Positions 7,319 through 15,931 of a stretch of DNA of 64,000 nt are shown here, piece after piece. The DNA is from Sporolactobacillus sp. THM7-4 (GTDB lineage: Bacteria > Bacillota > Bacilli > Bacillales > Sporolactobacillaceae). The stretch's first letter is position 1. The number at the start of each line of letters is the position of its first letter. The notes under the pieces are model-generated. The model was not told the DNA's origin. It made no database searches and was given only the letters and a program-made list of their open reading frames with translations. The stretch is taken from positions 1 through 64,000 of the forward strand of contig NZ_SEMD01000009.1 of NCBI RefSeq assembly GCF_004153165.1, in the 5' to 3' direction. The position numbers were made by a program, and so were the translations under genes.

Positions 7319-7356
7319 AGTATTCACCTCCTTTCAAGGGGTCGTCCCTTCCCGGC

Positions 7357-9285
7357 TCAGCAGACCTTTTTCAAAAACCGATAAACGATGAGCGCCCGCA
7401 TCAACATGCGGAAATGCAGATCATAAGCCAGTTCCGCTTCAGGACCGGCTTTCATTTTTTCAATCCCGTCATTTAACGTTTGCCGGTGAAACAAACCGGA
7501 CACCAGCGAATCGCAGGTGAGCTTTTGAAGCTCGGATAACCATAGATGCCAATCAGGCGCCATCCGGTAAATAATATCCGCCGCCTGCACCCCGCGCACG
7601 CGTTGATTGAGGCGGACCCGGTCCGGAATGAGCGACCGCAGCGACCGCCGAATCAGCGCCCGATCCATGCCATGGTTAACGACCTGTTCCGCAGGTATTG
7701 AGAGACAGAAGCGAATCACCCGTAAATCATTTGTCGGATCGCGATCCTTGATTCCGTAATGAAGAGAAAGCTTTGTATTGCTGGTCCCTGGCGTGTTCCA
7801 GGAATAATTCTGCCTGAAATGATCACGGCGGACAGCGAACCGTGTCTTCTTCACCCGTTCGAATCCGTGATAATCTTCCTCGCGGAGCCGGTCGTACACC
7901 TCTGTCCTGTCCGCAAAATCGGAATTAATCAAGATTGGGAATGGTTCTTCTTCCTGAGGACGAAACGCGTGTTTGAGCATTGGAAAAGCGATCCCTGCGA
8001 CAGCCGACAGCACTCGTTTTCTGCCTGCGCCCATCCTCCTGCTGTAAGCACCGAGCTCGCTGTACAGTTTGATCCAACGACCGCTCTTCAACAGACGGGC
8101 ATAATAATCGAGTGCCGGCCCCCAGGAAATGGTAAAATTGCCTCGTGCTCCGTTCAGAAGGACACCGATATCCTCTTTCTGCGCACATTCATAAACGCCC
8201 TTCACCCAGAATGAATTCTCAAAGAACTTATAGGGCATTTCCATGATCCCGAGCCAATCATCAATTTCAGTGAACGGACTTTTGCCTCTAAAATCAAGCA
8301 GGTGTTCCGTGACATTTCCCAGCCCTTGTACGATGGATTCAATATAAGGGGATTCATCGGCTGTAAGATGCTCCGGCGTCCAATCCACAAACCCCTTTTC
8401 CGGTATATAGCTGTATGTATGAAGCCCGGCTCGCCCCAGCGCCCGCGACGCGAAGCCAACAACGGCACTGGAATCCAGACCGCCGCTTAAGTAGGCCCCG
8501 ATGCCGCGTCTGGATCGGAGCCGATCCGAAACCGCTCGCTGAAACACCTCTTGAAACGCTTCTATATAAGCCTCGCCTGACTGGAGTTCCAGCTGCCTCT
8601 CCTCATCCAGCTGACAGTAACAGGACAGCTTCACTTGCCCTTTCTTTAAAACAATCGAAAAGGCTGGCGGAAGCTGCTGAATATCCCGGTAAACCGTCAA
8701 CTTCGTATTCACACTGTCAATCATCTCGGGGATGGCGAGAAACTCGGCCAGCCAGTCTGTATTTATCCCCCGATTGACAGAGGGAAGAGTCAATAAAGGC
8801 TCCAGGGTGGTGGAAAAAGCAAATCGTTTTTGATCATGCACGTAATACAGCGTCCGGTTTCCCGAAAAATCGCGCGCGCCGAACAAGGCTCGTCTCTTTT
8901 CATCCCAAATCATGAATGCAAAGTCGCCAATCAGATGTTTCGGCGTCTCCTGACCCCATTTCTGGTAGCTCCTTAAAATCAGTTCACTATCGCCTATGCC
9001 CTTTCGCTTGTCTTTAGGAATGCCCAACGCACCAAACAGCTCAGGACGATTGTCGATAATCGCATCGGCAGTAATCACAAGCCCGGACCGCTCATCAAAA
9101 AAAGGGAGGCGCTCCGTACAGGATTCCGGTGTCACCCATTGCTCACGACACCCGAGAAACACGGAATGGTGACGCCAAACGGCAGCACGGTCTGCATGGA
9201 ATGTTTCGAGCGTCTTCATCATCTGCTCCCCCTGCTCATCAATGTTCGGTAAGGTCTCGCCTATTATTCCGACAATTGCGCTCAT
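7357..9285 (-). CDS. lasC: Lasso cyclase A (asparagine synthetase-like macrolactam synthetase)
   Basis: About 642 residues, paralogous along its full length to cyclase B (shared blocks GDFAFMIWDE, ARDFSGNRTLYY, PLLTLPSVNR, EMPYKFFENSFW, GNFTISWGPA, DRVRLNQ). Again the protein begins MSAIVG, lacking the glutaminase Cys2, and has YLSGGLDSS at about 264-272. The ATG at 9285 is chosen because CAGGAGGGACTCAG precedes it and the start matches cyclase B; an earlier in-frame ATG adds 21 residues with no similarity. Precursor A follows at 38 nt. First gene of the minus-strand lasso unit. Confidence 0.9.
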   Translation of the reverse strand: MSAIVGIIGETLPNIDEQGEQMMKTLETFHADRAAVWRHHSVFLGCREQWVTPESCTERLPFFDERSGLVITADAIIDNRPELFGALGIPKDKRKGIGDSELILRSYQKWGQETPKHLIGDFAFMIWDEKRRALFGARDFSGNRTLYYVHDQKRFAFSTTLEPLLTLPSVNRGINTDWLAEFLAIPEMIDSVNTKLTVYRDIQQLPPAFSIVLKKGQVKLSCYCQLDEERQLELQSGEAYIEAFQEVFQRAVSDRLRSRRGIGAYLSGGLDSSAVVGFASRALGRAGLHTYSYIPEKGFVDWTPEHLTADESPYIESIVQGLGNVTEHLLDFRGKSPFTEIDDWLGIMEMPYKFFENSFWVKGVYECAQKEDIGVLLNGARGNFTISWGPALDYYARLLKSGRWIKLYSELGAYSRRMGAGRKRVLSAVAGIAFPMLKHAFRPQEEEPFPILINSDFADRTEVYDRLREEDYHGFERVKKTRFAVRRDHFRQNYSWNTPGTSNTKLSLHYGIKDRDPTNDLRVIRFCLSIPAEQVVNHGMDRALIRRSLRSLIPDRVRLNQRVRGVQAADIIYRMAPDWHLWLSELQKLTCDSLVSGLFHRQTLNDGIEKMKAGPEAELAYDLHFRMLMRALIVYRFLKKVC

Positions 9286-9368
9286 CTGAGTCCCTCCTGA
9301 AGGTCTTGCTTCCCGTGCTGACCCATCCATTGGCCTGGGCCTCTTCACTGACTGAATGCAGGAATTCT

Positions 9369-9396
9369 ATCATACGGACCGTTACTGGATCGTTAC
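9369..9396 (-). promoter_or_regulatory. Promoter of the lasso operon with an 11-bp direct repeat
   Basis: On the minus strand a -10-like TATGAT (9374-9369) lies about 85 nt upstream of cyclase A. The -35 region has no consensus. Instead it holds two adjacent 11-bp repeats (GTAACGATCCA and GTAACGGTCCG, 9396-9386 and 9385-9375), one helical turn apart. This arrangement is typical of OmpR-family response-regulator sites that replace a -35 box. It is inferred from spacing only. Confidence 0.35.
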
Positions 9397-9796
9397 AGTT
9401 TTGATCGCGGGGTGGGGTGCCGGCTTTTTTCTTCACTTTTAATTCATTAGAGAGCATCGAAGGGACAGCCCTCCTGGACAAGCCTGTTCTCTTTTACCAT
9501 TGGTTATGCCGGGGCAGTCCGCCCGGTAAATCATCGATTAGTGTAATGATGGCGTAACCCTGTAAATACTAGACTACAGGAAATAAGCAAAAATCGTGTT
9601 TCTTTGAAGAAGGGGCATGGGATCAGATCAGGTGAGGTGGGAGAAAAGCAATTGATCACTCCGGTTCCTGCCCGCTAAAATCATCTCTGGAATTTGTGAT
9701 GATCCGACGGTCTTATTCTTTCGAAAGTTCACCGCCGACGAGGCAGCTTTTTTTCTGCAGCTGAACGCGCATGACCTCTTCATCTCTTATCTATCA
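9397..9796. other. Divergent intergenic region between lasso operon and exporter
   Basis: About 400 bp of regulatory DNA. It holds an inverted repeat CCTGTA..TACAGG at 9559-9580, a possible operator for the exporter, and a GC-rich palindrome near 9511-9528 (CCGGG..CCCGG). No gene is supported. The frame of the exporter stays open upstream to 9656 without an ATG. Confidence 0.4.
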
Positions 9797-11620
9797 TTGA
9801 AAGGCGTGAGAACAACGAATCCGCATTCTTTTTTTGCCAGGATCCAGTCAGTCATCTGGCCGGGCGATGTTAAAAAGAATTTCGCCATCTTAGCGCTTTA
9901 CCTGCGCGCCCATTGGAAAGCTTACTTTGGTCTGTTCATCATCATGTTTTTGGATGTTTTTACAGTCATTGGCTTTGCCTGGTTTCTTGGTGCGATGACC
10001 GATGCGGCTGTCCATCAGGATCTCGGACACATTGGGTTTCTGCTGCCGATCGGCGCGGGGATTATTTCTATTAAACTTGCAGCCAGTTACCTGGATGTCT
10101 ATCTTGAGGCGTTAGCCACTCAGTCAATTAAAAGAGATTTGAAAAGTGATTTGCTGGAGCACCTCCTGCGGATTCCAATTGGCGCAGCCACCCGGATTCA
10201 CTCAGGAGAACTGATCTCCCATTTTACGAATGATGTGCAGGGACTTGACGGTGTCATTGGCCGGAACCTGATCAATCTCGTGCGCATGCCGCTGATGTCA
10301 CTCGCCGTGTTCTGTTACTTAGTCCACATCAACATTGAACTCTCATTGATCAGTCTTCTGCTCGCCCCAGTTGCTCTTTGCTGCGGCTCTTTCTTCGGAC
10401 TGCTTCTGCGCCGGAGCAGCCGCGCAATCTATCAGCTTTTAGGCCAGACAAGCAGCCAGCTTAATGATATTTTTCACGGTCAGATGGTGATTCGTTCCTT
10501 CTTATTGGAAAAACTGTTCTTTAAACGTTACAATGCACAAAATAATCGGCTGTTCCAGTATGAACGTTATAACGCGAAACTCCGCGGCGTCTATAACGCC
10601 GGCGGACAGGCTTTAGGACTGATCGCCTTTTTCGGCAGTCTCAGCATAGGAGCCCTGCTCGTCTCGAGAGGACAAATGACGGTCGGTGCACTTCTTGCAT
10701 TTACCAACTTGATTAATCAGCTTGTTTTTCCATTGAACGGACTTGCCGGACAGTGGGCTTCCTTCCAGCGCTCGCTTTCCGCTGTCGAGAGGATCCGTAC
10801 CGCTTTCGAACGACCAGTGGAATCGGATCACCTGCCTGCATACCAAAAGATGTCGCCGCGAGGCACGTCGATTCACTTTCAGCACCTCTCATTCAGCTAC
10901 GACGGCCGCCATCCAGTCTACACCGATTTATCGCTGACCATCCCGGCCGGGCAAACAGTCGCCATTATCGGCCCCAGCGGTGCGGGCAAAACGACCCTGC
11001 TCCAGCTTCTGCAGCGATTTTTCCCGATAAGAAGCGGGTCTATTAAGATCGACGGCGTCCCGATTGATCAAATGCCGCCAGACAGACTTCGCAGCCTGAT
11101 CGCCTACGTGCCTCAGGATACGTATCTGTTCAGCGGCACGATTCGCGACAATCTGGTGATCGCTAATCCTGAGGCAACGAAAGAAGATCTCATCCGCGCG
11201 GCTAAGGCCGCATCCATTCATGACTTCATCCTGACCCTGCCCCGCGGTTATGAAACGGAGATCGGTGAGAGTGGAACCCGTCTCTCCGGCGGTCAGAAAC
11301 AGCGTCTGGCGATTGCCCGGGCAATGATCAAAGACGCACCCATTCTCCTGCTGGATGAAGCGACATCGGCCCTCGACAACGAGACCGAACAGCAAGTGAA
11401 GGATGCCTTATATACAGCACCAGGCAGACGAACGACCCTTATCATTGCCCACAGACTATCTACAGTGAAGCAGGCAGACCTGATCGTCGTCATGAATCAA
11501 GGACGAATCGTTGAAACAGGCAAACACGACGAATTAATCAATAAAGACGGGCTATATCGGGAGTTGTATATGGGACAGGAAGATGCAAAAAATCTCCTTC
11601 ATTTGATAAAAATTCATTAA
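9797..11620 (+). CDS. lasD: Lasso peptide ABC exporter (fused TMD-NBD)
   Basis: About 607 residues, a half-transporter that works as a dimer to export the mature peptide and give self-immunity. The membrane domain (about residues 35-320, six segments) is followed by the ATPase: Walker A GPSGAGKTT at about 391, the Q-loop in AYVPQDTYLF, signature LSGGQKQR at about 496, Walker B ILLLDEATSALD at about 515, and the H-loop in IIAHRLS. There is no C39 peptidase domain, as expected since B2 removes the leader. The start is uncertain: TTG at 9797 has no good site, GTG at 9806 has its site too near, and the frame is open further upstream. It is divergent from the lasso operon. Confidence 0.88.
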   Translation: MKGVRTTNPHSFFARIQSVIWPGDVKKNFAILALYLRAHWKAYFGLFIIMFLDVFTVIGFAWFLGAMTDAAVHQDLGHIGFLLPIGAGIISIKLAASYLDVYLEALATQSIKRDLKSDLLEHLLRIPIGAATRIHSGELISHFTNDVQGLDGVIGRNLINLVRMPLMSLAVFCYLVHINIELSLISLLLAPVALCCGSFFGLLLRRSSRAIYQLLGQTSSQLNDIFHGQMVIRSFLLEKLFFKRYNAQNNRLFQYERYNAKLRGVYNAGGQALGLIAFFGSLSIGALLVSRGQMTVGALLAFTNLINQLVFPLNGLAGQWASFQRSLSAVERIRTAFERPVESDHLPAYQKMSPRGTSIHFQHLSFSYDGRHPVYTDLSLTIPAGQTVAIIGPSGAGKTTLLQLLQRFFPIRSGSIKIDGVPIDQMPPDRLRSLIAYVPQDTYLFSGTIRDNLVIANPEATKEDLIRAAKAASIHDFILTLPRGYETEIGESGTRLSGGQKQRLAIARAMIKDAPILLLDEATSALDNETEQQVKDALYTAPGRRTTLIIAHRLSTVKQADLIVVMNQGRIVETGKHDELINKDGLYRELYMGQEDAKNLLHLIKIH

Positions 11621-11683
11621 CTCTTAAATTGGTAATCAATGAGGTAAAAAGATTTTCAGTTCAACATAAGGAGTCTATGGAAC

Positions 11684-12796
11684 ATGCGGACATTATTACG
11701 AGCGATATATGAAAAAACGCCCCTCCCAAAGGACATTAACCTATATCGACAAATCCTGGAAACCCCGAATTCGATCATGTTTTCTTCACAGCTGTATTAT
11801 TTATTGACCATCCGGGATCTCATCGATCAAGTACCGGGTTTCTTTCATCATGAAATCAAAAAACGGGCGATAACGAATCTTATCTTCAATTCTGTAATTG
11901 AAGCGGAACTAAGGAAGATTCTCGATCGATTCGAAAAGAACCAAATCCATGTCATACCGCTTAAAGGGCCCCTGTTTGCTGAAAAGTATTTTGGTTCGCT
12001 CTCTGCAAGGGGGACCTCCGATATCGATATTCTCGTCAAACGCCCGCAAATCAAGCAAGCCATTGCCCTGATTAACGATATGGGATACGACTCTCAGGTC
12101 GCCTATGAACAGGAACACTTCCACATCGCCTTTCAAAAACGGTTAACAGGAACGAACTACCCTCTAATCGTCGAAATTCACTGGCACTTTCTCAGAGAAA
12201 AGACTTCCTCATTAGATATGAACCTCATTTGGAGAGATTCCGTTCAATTAAAGCCGTATCAATACGTTCGTGAACCTTCCGACTTCCATATGTTTTACCT
12301 GATCTGCCTCCATGGCTGGAACCATGAATTGATCAACTGGAAATACTTTGTCGACATCATTCAAATGATCCATACATTAAGCCATAAGCTTAGTTATGAG
12401 GATTTGTTTTTGTTTGCAGGAAAGCAGAAAACCTATCGAAGGATTGCCCGAACGCTGATCATTGTCTATCATGAATTTCCGCATTTGAATCACATACTGC
12501 CACTTCCCCTCAGAACAAACCAGACTTTCTGGTGGCATAAAAGCGATCTCTATTCAAAAAAGGATTTAAAGGCAACGTTCGGCGTCCTGATAAAACGAAT
12601 CAGACAAACTAATGATTATGATACATGGCAGCAGAAATGGATCTGGCTTAAAAGAAATCTCTTCCCTGATCCAGTGATCATGGCGCGCATTATTGGCCCG
12701 GATAAACGAAAACTGTACCGCCCTGTCCAATATTTTTTATTTCTATTAAAATGTTTTGCTGAGATCATACGCTCGTTAGCAAGAAAAAGGATTTAG
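11684..12796 (+). CDS. Lasso-cluster nucleotidyltransferase family protein
   Basis: 370 residues of the nucleotidyltransferase family often found beside lasso genes (NTP_transf_5 type). The active-site pattern is visible as PLKGPLFAEKYFGSLSARG followed by TSDIDILV, with the two catalytic Asp in DID at about 112-114. A later EIHWHF fits the family. In the related pseudomycoidin cluster, as I recall it, such a protein adds hexose to the phosphate placed by the kinase, so the product here may be phospho-glycosylated; that is inference. ATG behind AAGGAG, 63 nt after the exporter, the same transcript, ended by a strong terminator at 12878. Confidence 0.82.
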   Translation: MRTLLRAIYEKTPLPKDINLYRQILETPNSIMFSSQLYYLLTIRDLIDQVPGFFHHEIKKRAITNLIFNSVIEAELRKILDRFEKNQIHVIPLKGPLFAEKYFGSLSARGTSDIDILVKRPQIKQAIALINDMGYDSQVAYEQEHFHIAFQKRLTGTNYPLIVEIHWHFLREKTSSLDMNLIWRDSVQLKPYQYVREPSDFHMFYLICLHGWNHELINWKYFVDIIQMIHTLSHKLSYEDLFLFAGKQKTYRRIARTLIIVYHEFPHLNHILPLPLRTNQTFWWHKSDLYSKKDLKATFGVLIKRIRQTNDYDTWQQKWIWLKRNLFPDPVIMARIIGPDKRKLYRPVQYFLFLLKCFAEIIRSLARKRI

Positions 12797-12877
12797 ACAA
12801 TCAGACATTTCCTTTTAGAGGAACATATAACTCGGGTCCGACAGTGCAGGCACAGATTTATAAACAATCCATTTTGT

Positions 12878-12906
12878 AAATCCCTTAATATTAAGGGATT
12901 TTTTAA
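12878..12906 (+). terminator. Terminator of exporter-nucleotidyltransferase unit
   Basis: The arms AAATCCCTTAA and TTAAGGGATTT pair perfectly around a short loop and are followed by T residues. It marks the right border of the lasso cluster. Confidence 0.85.
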
Positions 12907-13118
12907 TTTATCTAAATGATTGATAGATGAAAAGTTTAGTTACAAATATTTGGATAACCGCTACCCTTGTATACATTTTATCGGTTGTAACTTAGATATG
13001 CATCTTTTGATCACGGGAGAGTCTTTTCCTTTGGCGAGTTATTTCGGTCATCTTCCAAAGTTGATCCTGCTCTCCATCTGTATTAATTCCGGAACTTTGC
13101 ATGTTTATTTCGGAGTGC

Positions 13119-13286
13119 ATACTTTTTGTTATTATTTTTCCTTTTTAAAGTTCGGAACAATGTCGCACTGTTTTTAATACGGCTTTGTCAAAGTTTCGTT
13201 CAGCCAGAATCCGCGCACTCTGCCGAAGCATAGAAAATCGTCGGAAAATGTAATGAAAGGAAGCAGATCCCCTCTTTTTAAGAGTC
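13119..13286 (-). pseudogene. Relic of a glycosyltransferase gene (duplicate of part of 18145-19401)
   Basis: About 168 bp align base for base, with scattered substitutions, to 18976-19145 inside the family 4 glycosyltransferase at 18145. In protein terms both read RGxSASFxYIFRRFSMLRQSAxILA. In the relic the frame breaks after NFDKAVL by a one-base shift, and nothing of the rest of the gene is present. It lies between the lasso cluster and the flippase gene, in the same orientation as the operon. It is probably left from a deletion or recombination between related eps loci. Confidence 0.8.
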
Positions 13287-13296
13287 AGGATCATAC

Positions 13297-13344
13297 AAAA
13301 GAGTGCGGATATCCTTTGATTCACCTCAGAATCCGCACTCTTTT
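13297..13344 (-). terminator. Terminator at the end of the exopolysaccharide operon
   Basis: AAAAGAGTGCGGAT and ATCCGCACTCTTTT form a perfect stem of at least 13 bp with A and T runs on both sides, so it can act in both directions. It lies 18 bp after the flippase stop codon. Confidence 0.85.
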
Positions 13345-13361
13345 GGAGTGTTACTCTCACT

Positions 13362-14783
13362 TTAATAATTTGACGCTTTTTTCAATTTCTTCCGCACCAC
13401 AGAAACTCCTTTATCTCCTAACCATTTGATCTCATGCCAATTTACAACTAAAAGCACAAGAAATAACAGCATTTGCCACAACATCTCATAGGCAATATCT
13501 GAATAGAGTACAGCAATCTGAATGAAAATGATCACTAAACCGCCTATAAAACCCTGCATTTTGATATCGATCCGGACAAAAGTTCGGGTTTCATAAGCTC
13601 TTAGAAGCCAGATGACAAAAAAACTCAGCATTGTTGAGATTGAAGCTCCGTTGGTTCCTATAAATGGGATCAGGGCAAAGTTTACTCCGACATTGACTGC
13701 GGCCCCAATCACAGAAGTTCGAAAAACACCGAATGTGTTCTTAGCTGCAATATAATTGGTTCCCAGGAAGCCGGAAAAACTTGAAAAAACAACACCAAGC
13801 AATAAAAACGGGACATATTTCCATGATTCATAGAAATCTGATGAAATGACCAAATGAATGATGAGCTTTAAGAAGATCAGTAATAGAGAGGTACTGATTA
13901 ATAGGACCATGGACAAGATGTTAAACACATTAGAATAAAATTGAGATTTTCCTTCTGAATTTGCCTCTTCAATGGCAGACATTTGCCAGGCTTGAAAAAA
14001 TATTGTATTAATCATGCTTATAATACTTGGAATCTTATTAGCGACCGCATACAAGCCATTCGCACCCACACCGACAATAAAACTGATAATATATCGATCA
14101 GAGACCCCCATGACCCACCACATCAGCGCATTCGGAATCAACGGTGCCGAATAAATAACCATTTCTTTCAAAAGGTTTGTCCGAAGATATGCAAGTGAGA
14201 GATATTGCATCATTCTCCCAAAAGTGAGAATTGTCAGGATACTGACAAGATCTGCAGCAATTAAGGATAATAAATAACCAGCAATACCCAAATGAAGATG
14301 AACCAGGAACAAAACATTTCCGAACAGGACGACGATAGAACTGACAATACCAATGGAGGCGAAAAGTTTAATCTGACCATTTGCCCGAATAAATTGCATG
14401 AAAGAACTGTTAACCGATGACGTAAGTAACATGATATAAAAGAACATCAAATAATCATCAAAAGGAAAAACAGCTCTAAAGACGGGATAGAGCAACCAGG
14501 ATATCAAATAACCCATAACCGACAGTAAAAGCGCATTGTTCAATACCTGCGCCTTATTATAATTCTTATCCATGACAAATCTTAAAACCGCGTCATAGAT
14601 ACTTAACGTAAAGACAGGCATTATTAATCCTATTGTTGTTGTTAATAAATCTACGGTTCCATACTCCCCCGTAGATAGATAGTAGGTATAGAGTGGTACT
14701 AATACTAAAGCAATAAGCTTACTTCCTAAATTGCCAATGGCAAAAATAATAGAGTTAAATGCGAGTTTTTTGTAACGGTTCAT
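13362..14783 (-). CDS. Polysaccharide flippase (Wzx-like)
   Basis: About 473 residues with roughly 12-14 membrane segments spread over the whole length. The N-terminus (FNSIIFAIGNLGSKLIALVLVPLYTYYLSTGEYG) has the pattern typical of polysaccharide transporters of the MOP superfamily: G-N, then LVPLYTxxLxxxEYG. Such proteins flip undecaprenyl-linked repeat units across the membrane for the polymerase. ATG at 14783 is preferred to TTG nine bases earlier. Last gene of the operon. Confidence 0.88.
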   Translation of the reverse strand: MNRYKKLAFNSIIFAIGNLGSKLIALVLVPLYTYYLSTGEYGTVDLLTTTIGLIMPVFTLSIYDAVLRFVMDKNYNKAQVLNNALLLSVMGYLISWLLYPVFRAVFPFDDYLMFFYIMLLTSSVNSSFMQFIRANGQIKLFASIGIVSSIVVLFGNVLFLVHLHLGIAGYLLSLIAADLVSILTILTFGRMMQYLSLAYLRTNLLKEMVIYSAPLIPNALMWWVMGVSDRYIISFIVGVGANGLYAVANKIPSIISMINTIFFQAWQMSAIEEANSEGKSQFYSNVFNILSMVLLISTSLLLIFLKLIIHLVISSDFYESWKYVPFLLLGVVFSSFSGFLGTNYIAAKNTFGVFRTSVIGAAVNVGVNFALIPFIGTNGASISTMLSFFVIWLLRAYETRTFVRIDIKMQGFIGGLVIIFIQIAVLYSDIAYEMLWQMLLFLVLLVVNWHEIKWLGDKGVSVVRKKLKKASNY

Positions 14784-14801
14784 AAAATTCAACTCTTGAG
14801 A

Positions 14802-15905
14802 TCAAATTTCTACAGCATGAGGCGTATTATCTTGTAAAGCCCTGTCAATATAGTTTTTTAATGGTAGATATTTATCTACCAAATTTAGTTTAGACTGTTT
14901 TAATTGTAAAACCTTAAGTTCATTTATCTTTCGTATTATGTCTGAGCAGTTAACATTCTTTCCCTCATAGAAGTAAATATTTTCTATGTTACTTAACCAA
15001 TTATTATAGCTATATTTTACTTTATGATTGTAATTACTAAAAACAATACACGGCGTACCGGTAATTGCTGCAAATATCATGCCATGCAATCGATCTGTGA
15101 TAACGACTTCAGCACTCCTAAACTGATTCCAAATCTTAGTAAGTTCAGTTAGCCTGTTGTTTTCGTCAATATATTTATTTATGACGGTATCCGTCAACTT
15201 TACCTTGTCATAGTTCTGTTTAATTTCTTTTAGCAAGGTATTTTTCAACTCATGATTAATCGACTGTTCCACATCGTTTCTGAAACAAATCAAAATGCCT
15301 GAACGTTTGGTGTCTTTAAATTGGTCAACACTAAGCACGATATCAGGTGTCAGTATTACCTTATTGTGTCTAAAATAATTCTTCATTAATTCAAATGATT
15401 TCGTTTCACGGGCAATAAGAATAAATCGATGATTCTTTTGATATATTTTTTTACTTTTTCTCAGCTCTTGTTTACCAATTAAACTTTTACTAAAGCTAAT
15501 TGTTTGCGGGAAAGAAACAATGCAATTATCTTTAAACGTTTCAACGATCAGTCTTCTTACATTCTCTTCCCAATAGTATAAATCTCCTATATTTCCTCCT
15601 CCTTGTATAAATAAAATATCATCCTTATTTATTATAGATTCAATAAATGGTATTTGAGCAATGACGTTATGAAAGGATATTTCAATATAATAATAATCAG
15701 GATAGTATTTCTTCAGGAAGTTTTTCTGCGCAAATGCGATCGCCTGATCTCCAAGGTTCCCGTGTGTTGGAGTTTGAAAGACAATCATTTTTTTCCTCTT
15801 TTTTAAATTGGAATCTCCTTGAGGTACATCATATTTTTTAATTTTACTTCTATAATAAAATAATATATTATTTTTAAAATAGCCAACTACCCTTTTTACG
15901 TTCAT
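14802..15905 (-). CDS. Polysaccharide pyruvyl transferase family protein
   Basis: 367 residues. The family motifs can be seen: the early TPTHGNLGDQAIA near residue 50, then the IQGGGNIGDLYYWEE block near 100, and RLHGMIFAAITGTPCIVF near 270, with the RLHG motif that marks this family. Members such as Bacillus EpsI/EpsO add pyruvate ketals to sugars or act in exopolysaccharide assembly. The AT content is higher than in the genes nearer the operon start. Between the flippase (10 bp) and a family 2 glycosyltransferase (26 bp). Confidence 0.85.
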   Translation of the reverse strand: MNVKRVVGYFKNNILFYYRSKIKKYDVPQGDSNLKKRKKMIVFQTPTHGNLGDQAIAFAQKNFLKKYYPDYYYIEISFHNVIAQIPFIESIINKDDILFIQGGGNIGDLYYWEENVRRLIVETFKDNCIVSFPQTISFSKSLIGKQELRKSKKIYQKNHRFILIARETKSFELMKNYFRHNKVILTPDIVLSVDQFKDTKRSGILICFRNDVEQSINHELKNTLLKEIKQNYDKVKLTDTVINKYIDENNRLTELTKIWNQFRSAEVVITDRLHGMIFAAITGTPCIVFSNYNHKVKYSYNNWLSNIENIYFYEGKNVNCSDIIRKINELKVLQLKQSKLNLVDKYLPLKNYIDRALQDNTPHAVEI

Positions 15906-15931
15906 TCTTTAATCATCTCATTCCTGGGTTT

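Noticed and set aside
9381-9397. Classical PhoP box (TTAACA repeats)
   Set aside because: The spacing of the GTTAC repeats is right, but the bases do not match the TTAACA consensus well enough.
12920-13177. 85-residue plus-strand frame after the lasso cluster
   Set aside because: It runs against the glycosyltransferase relic and has neither site nor motif.
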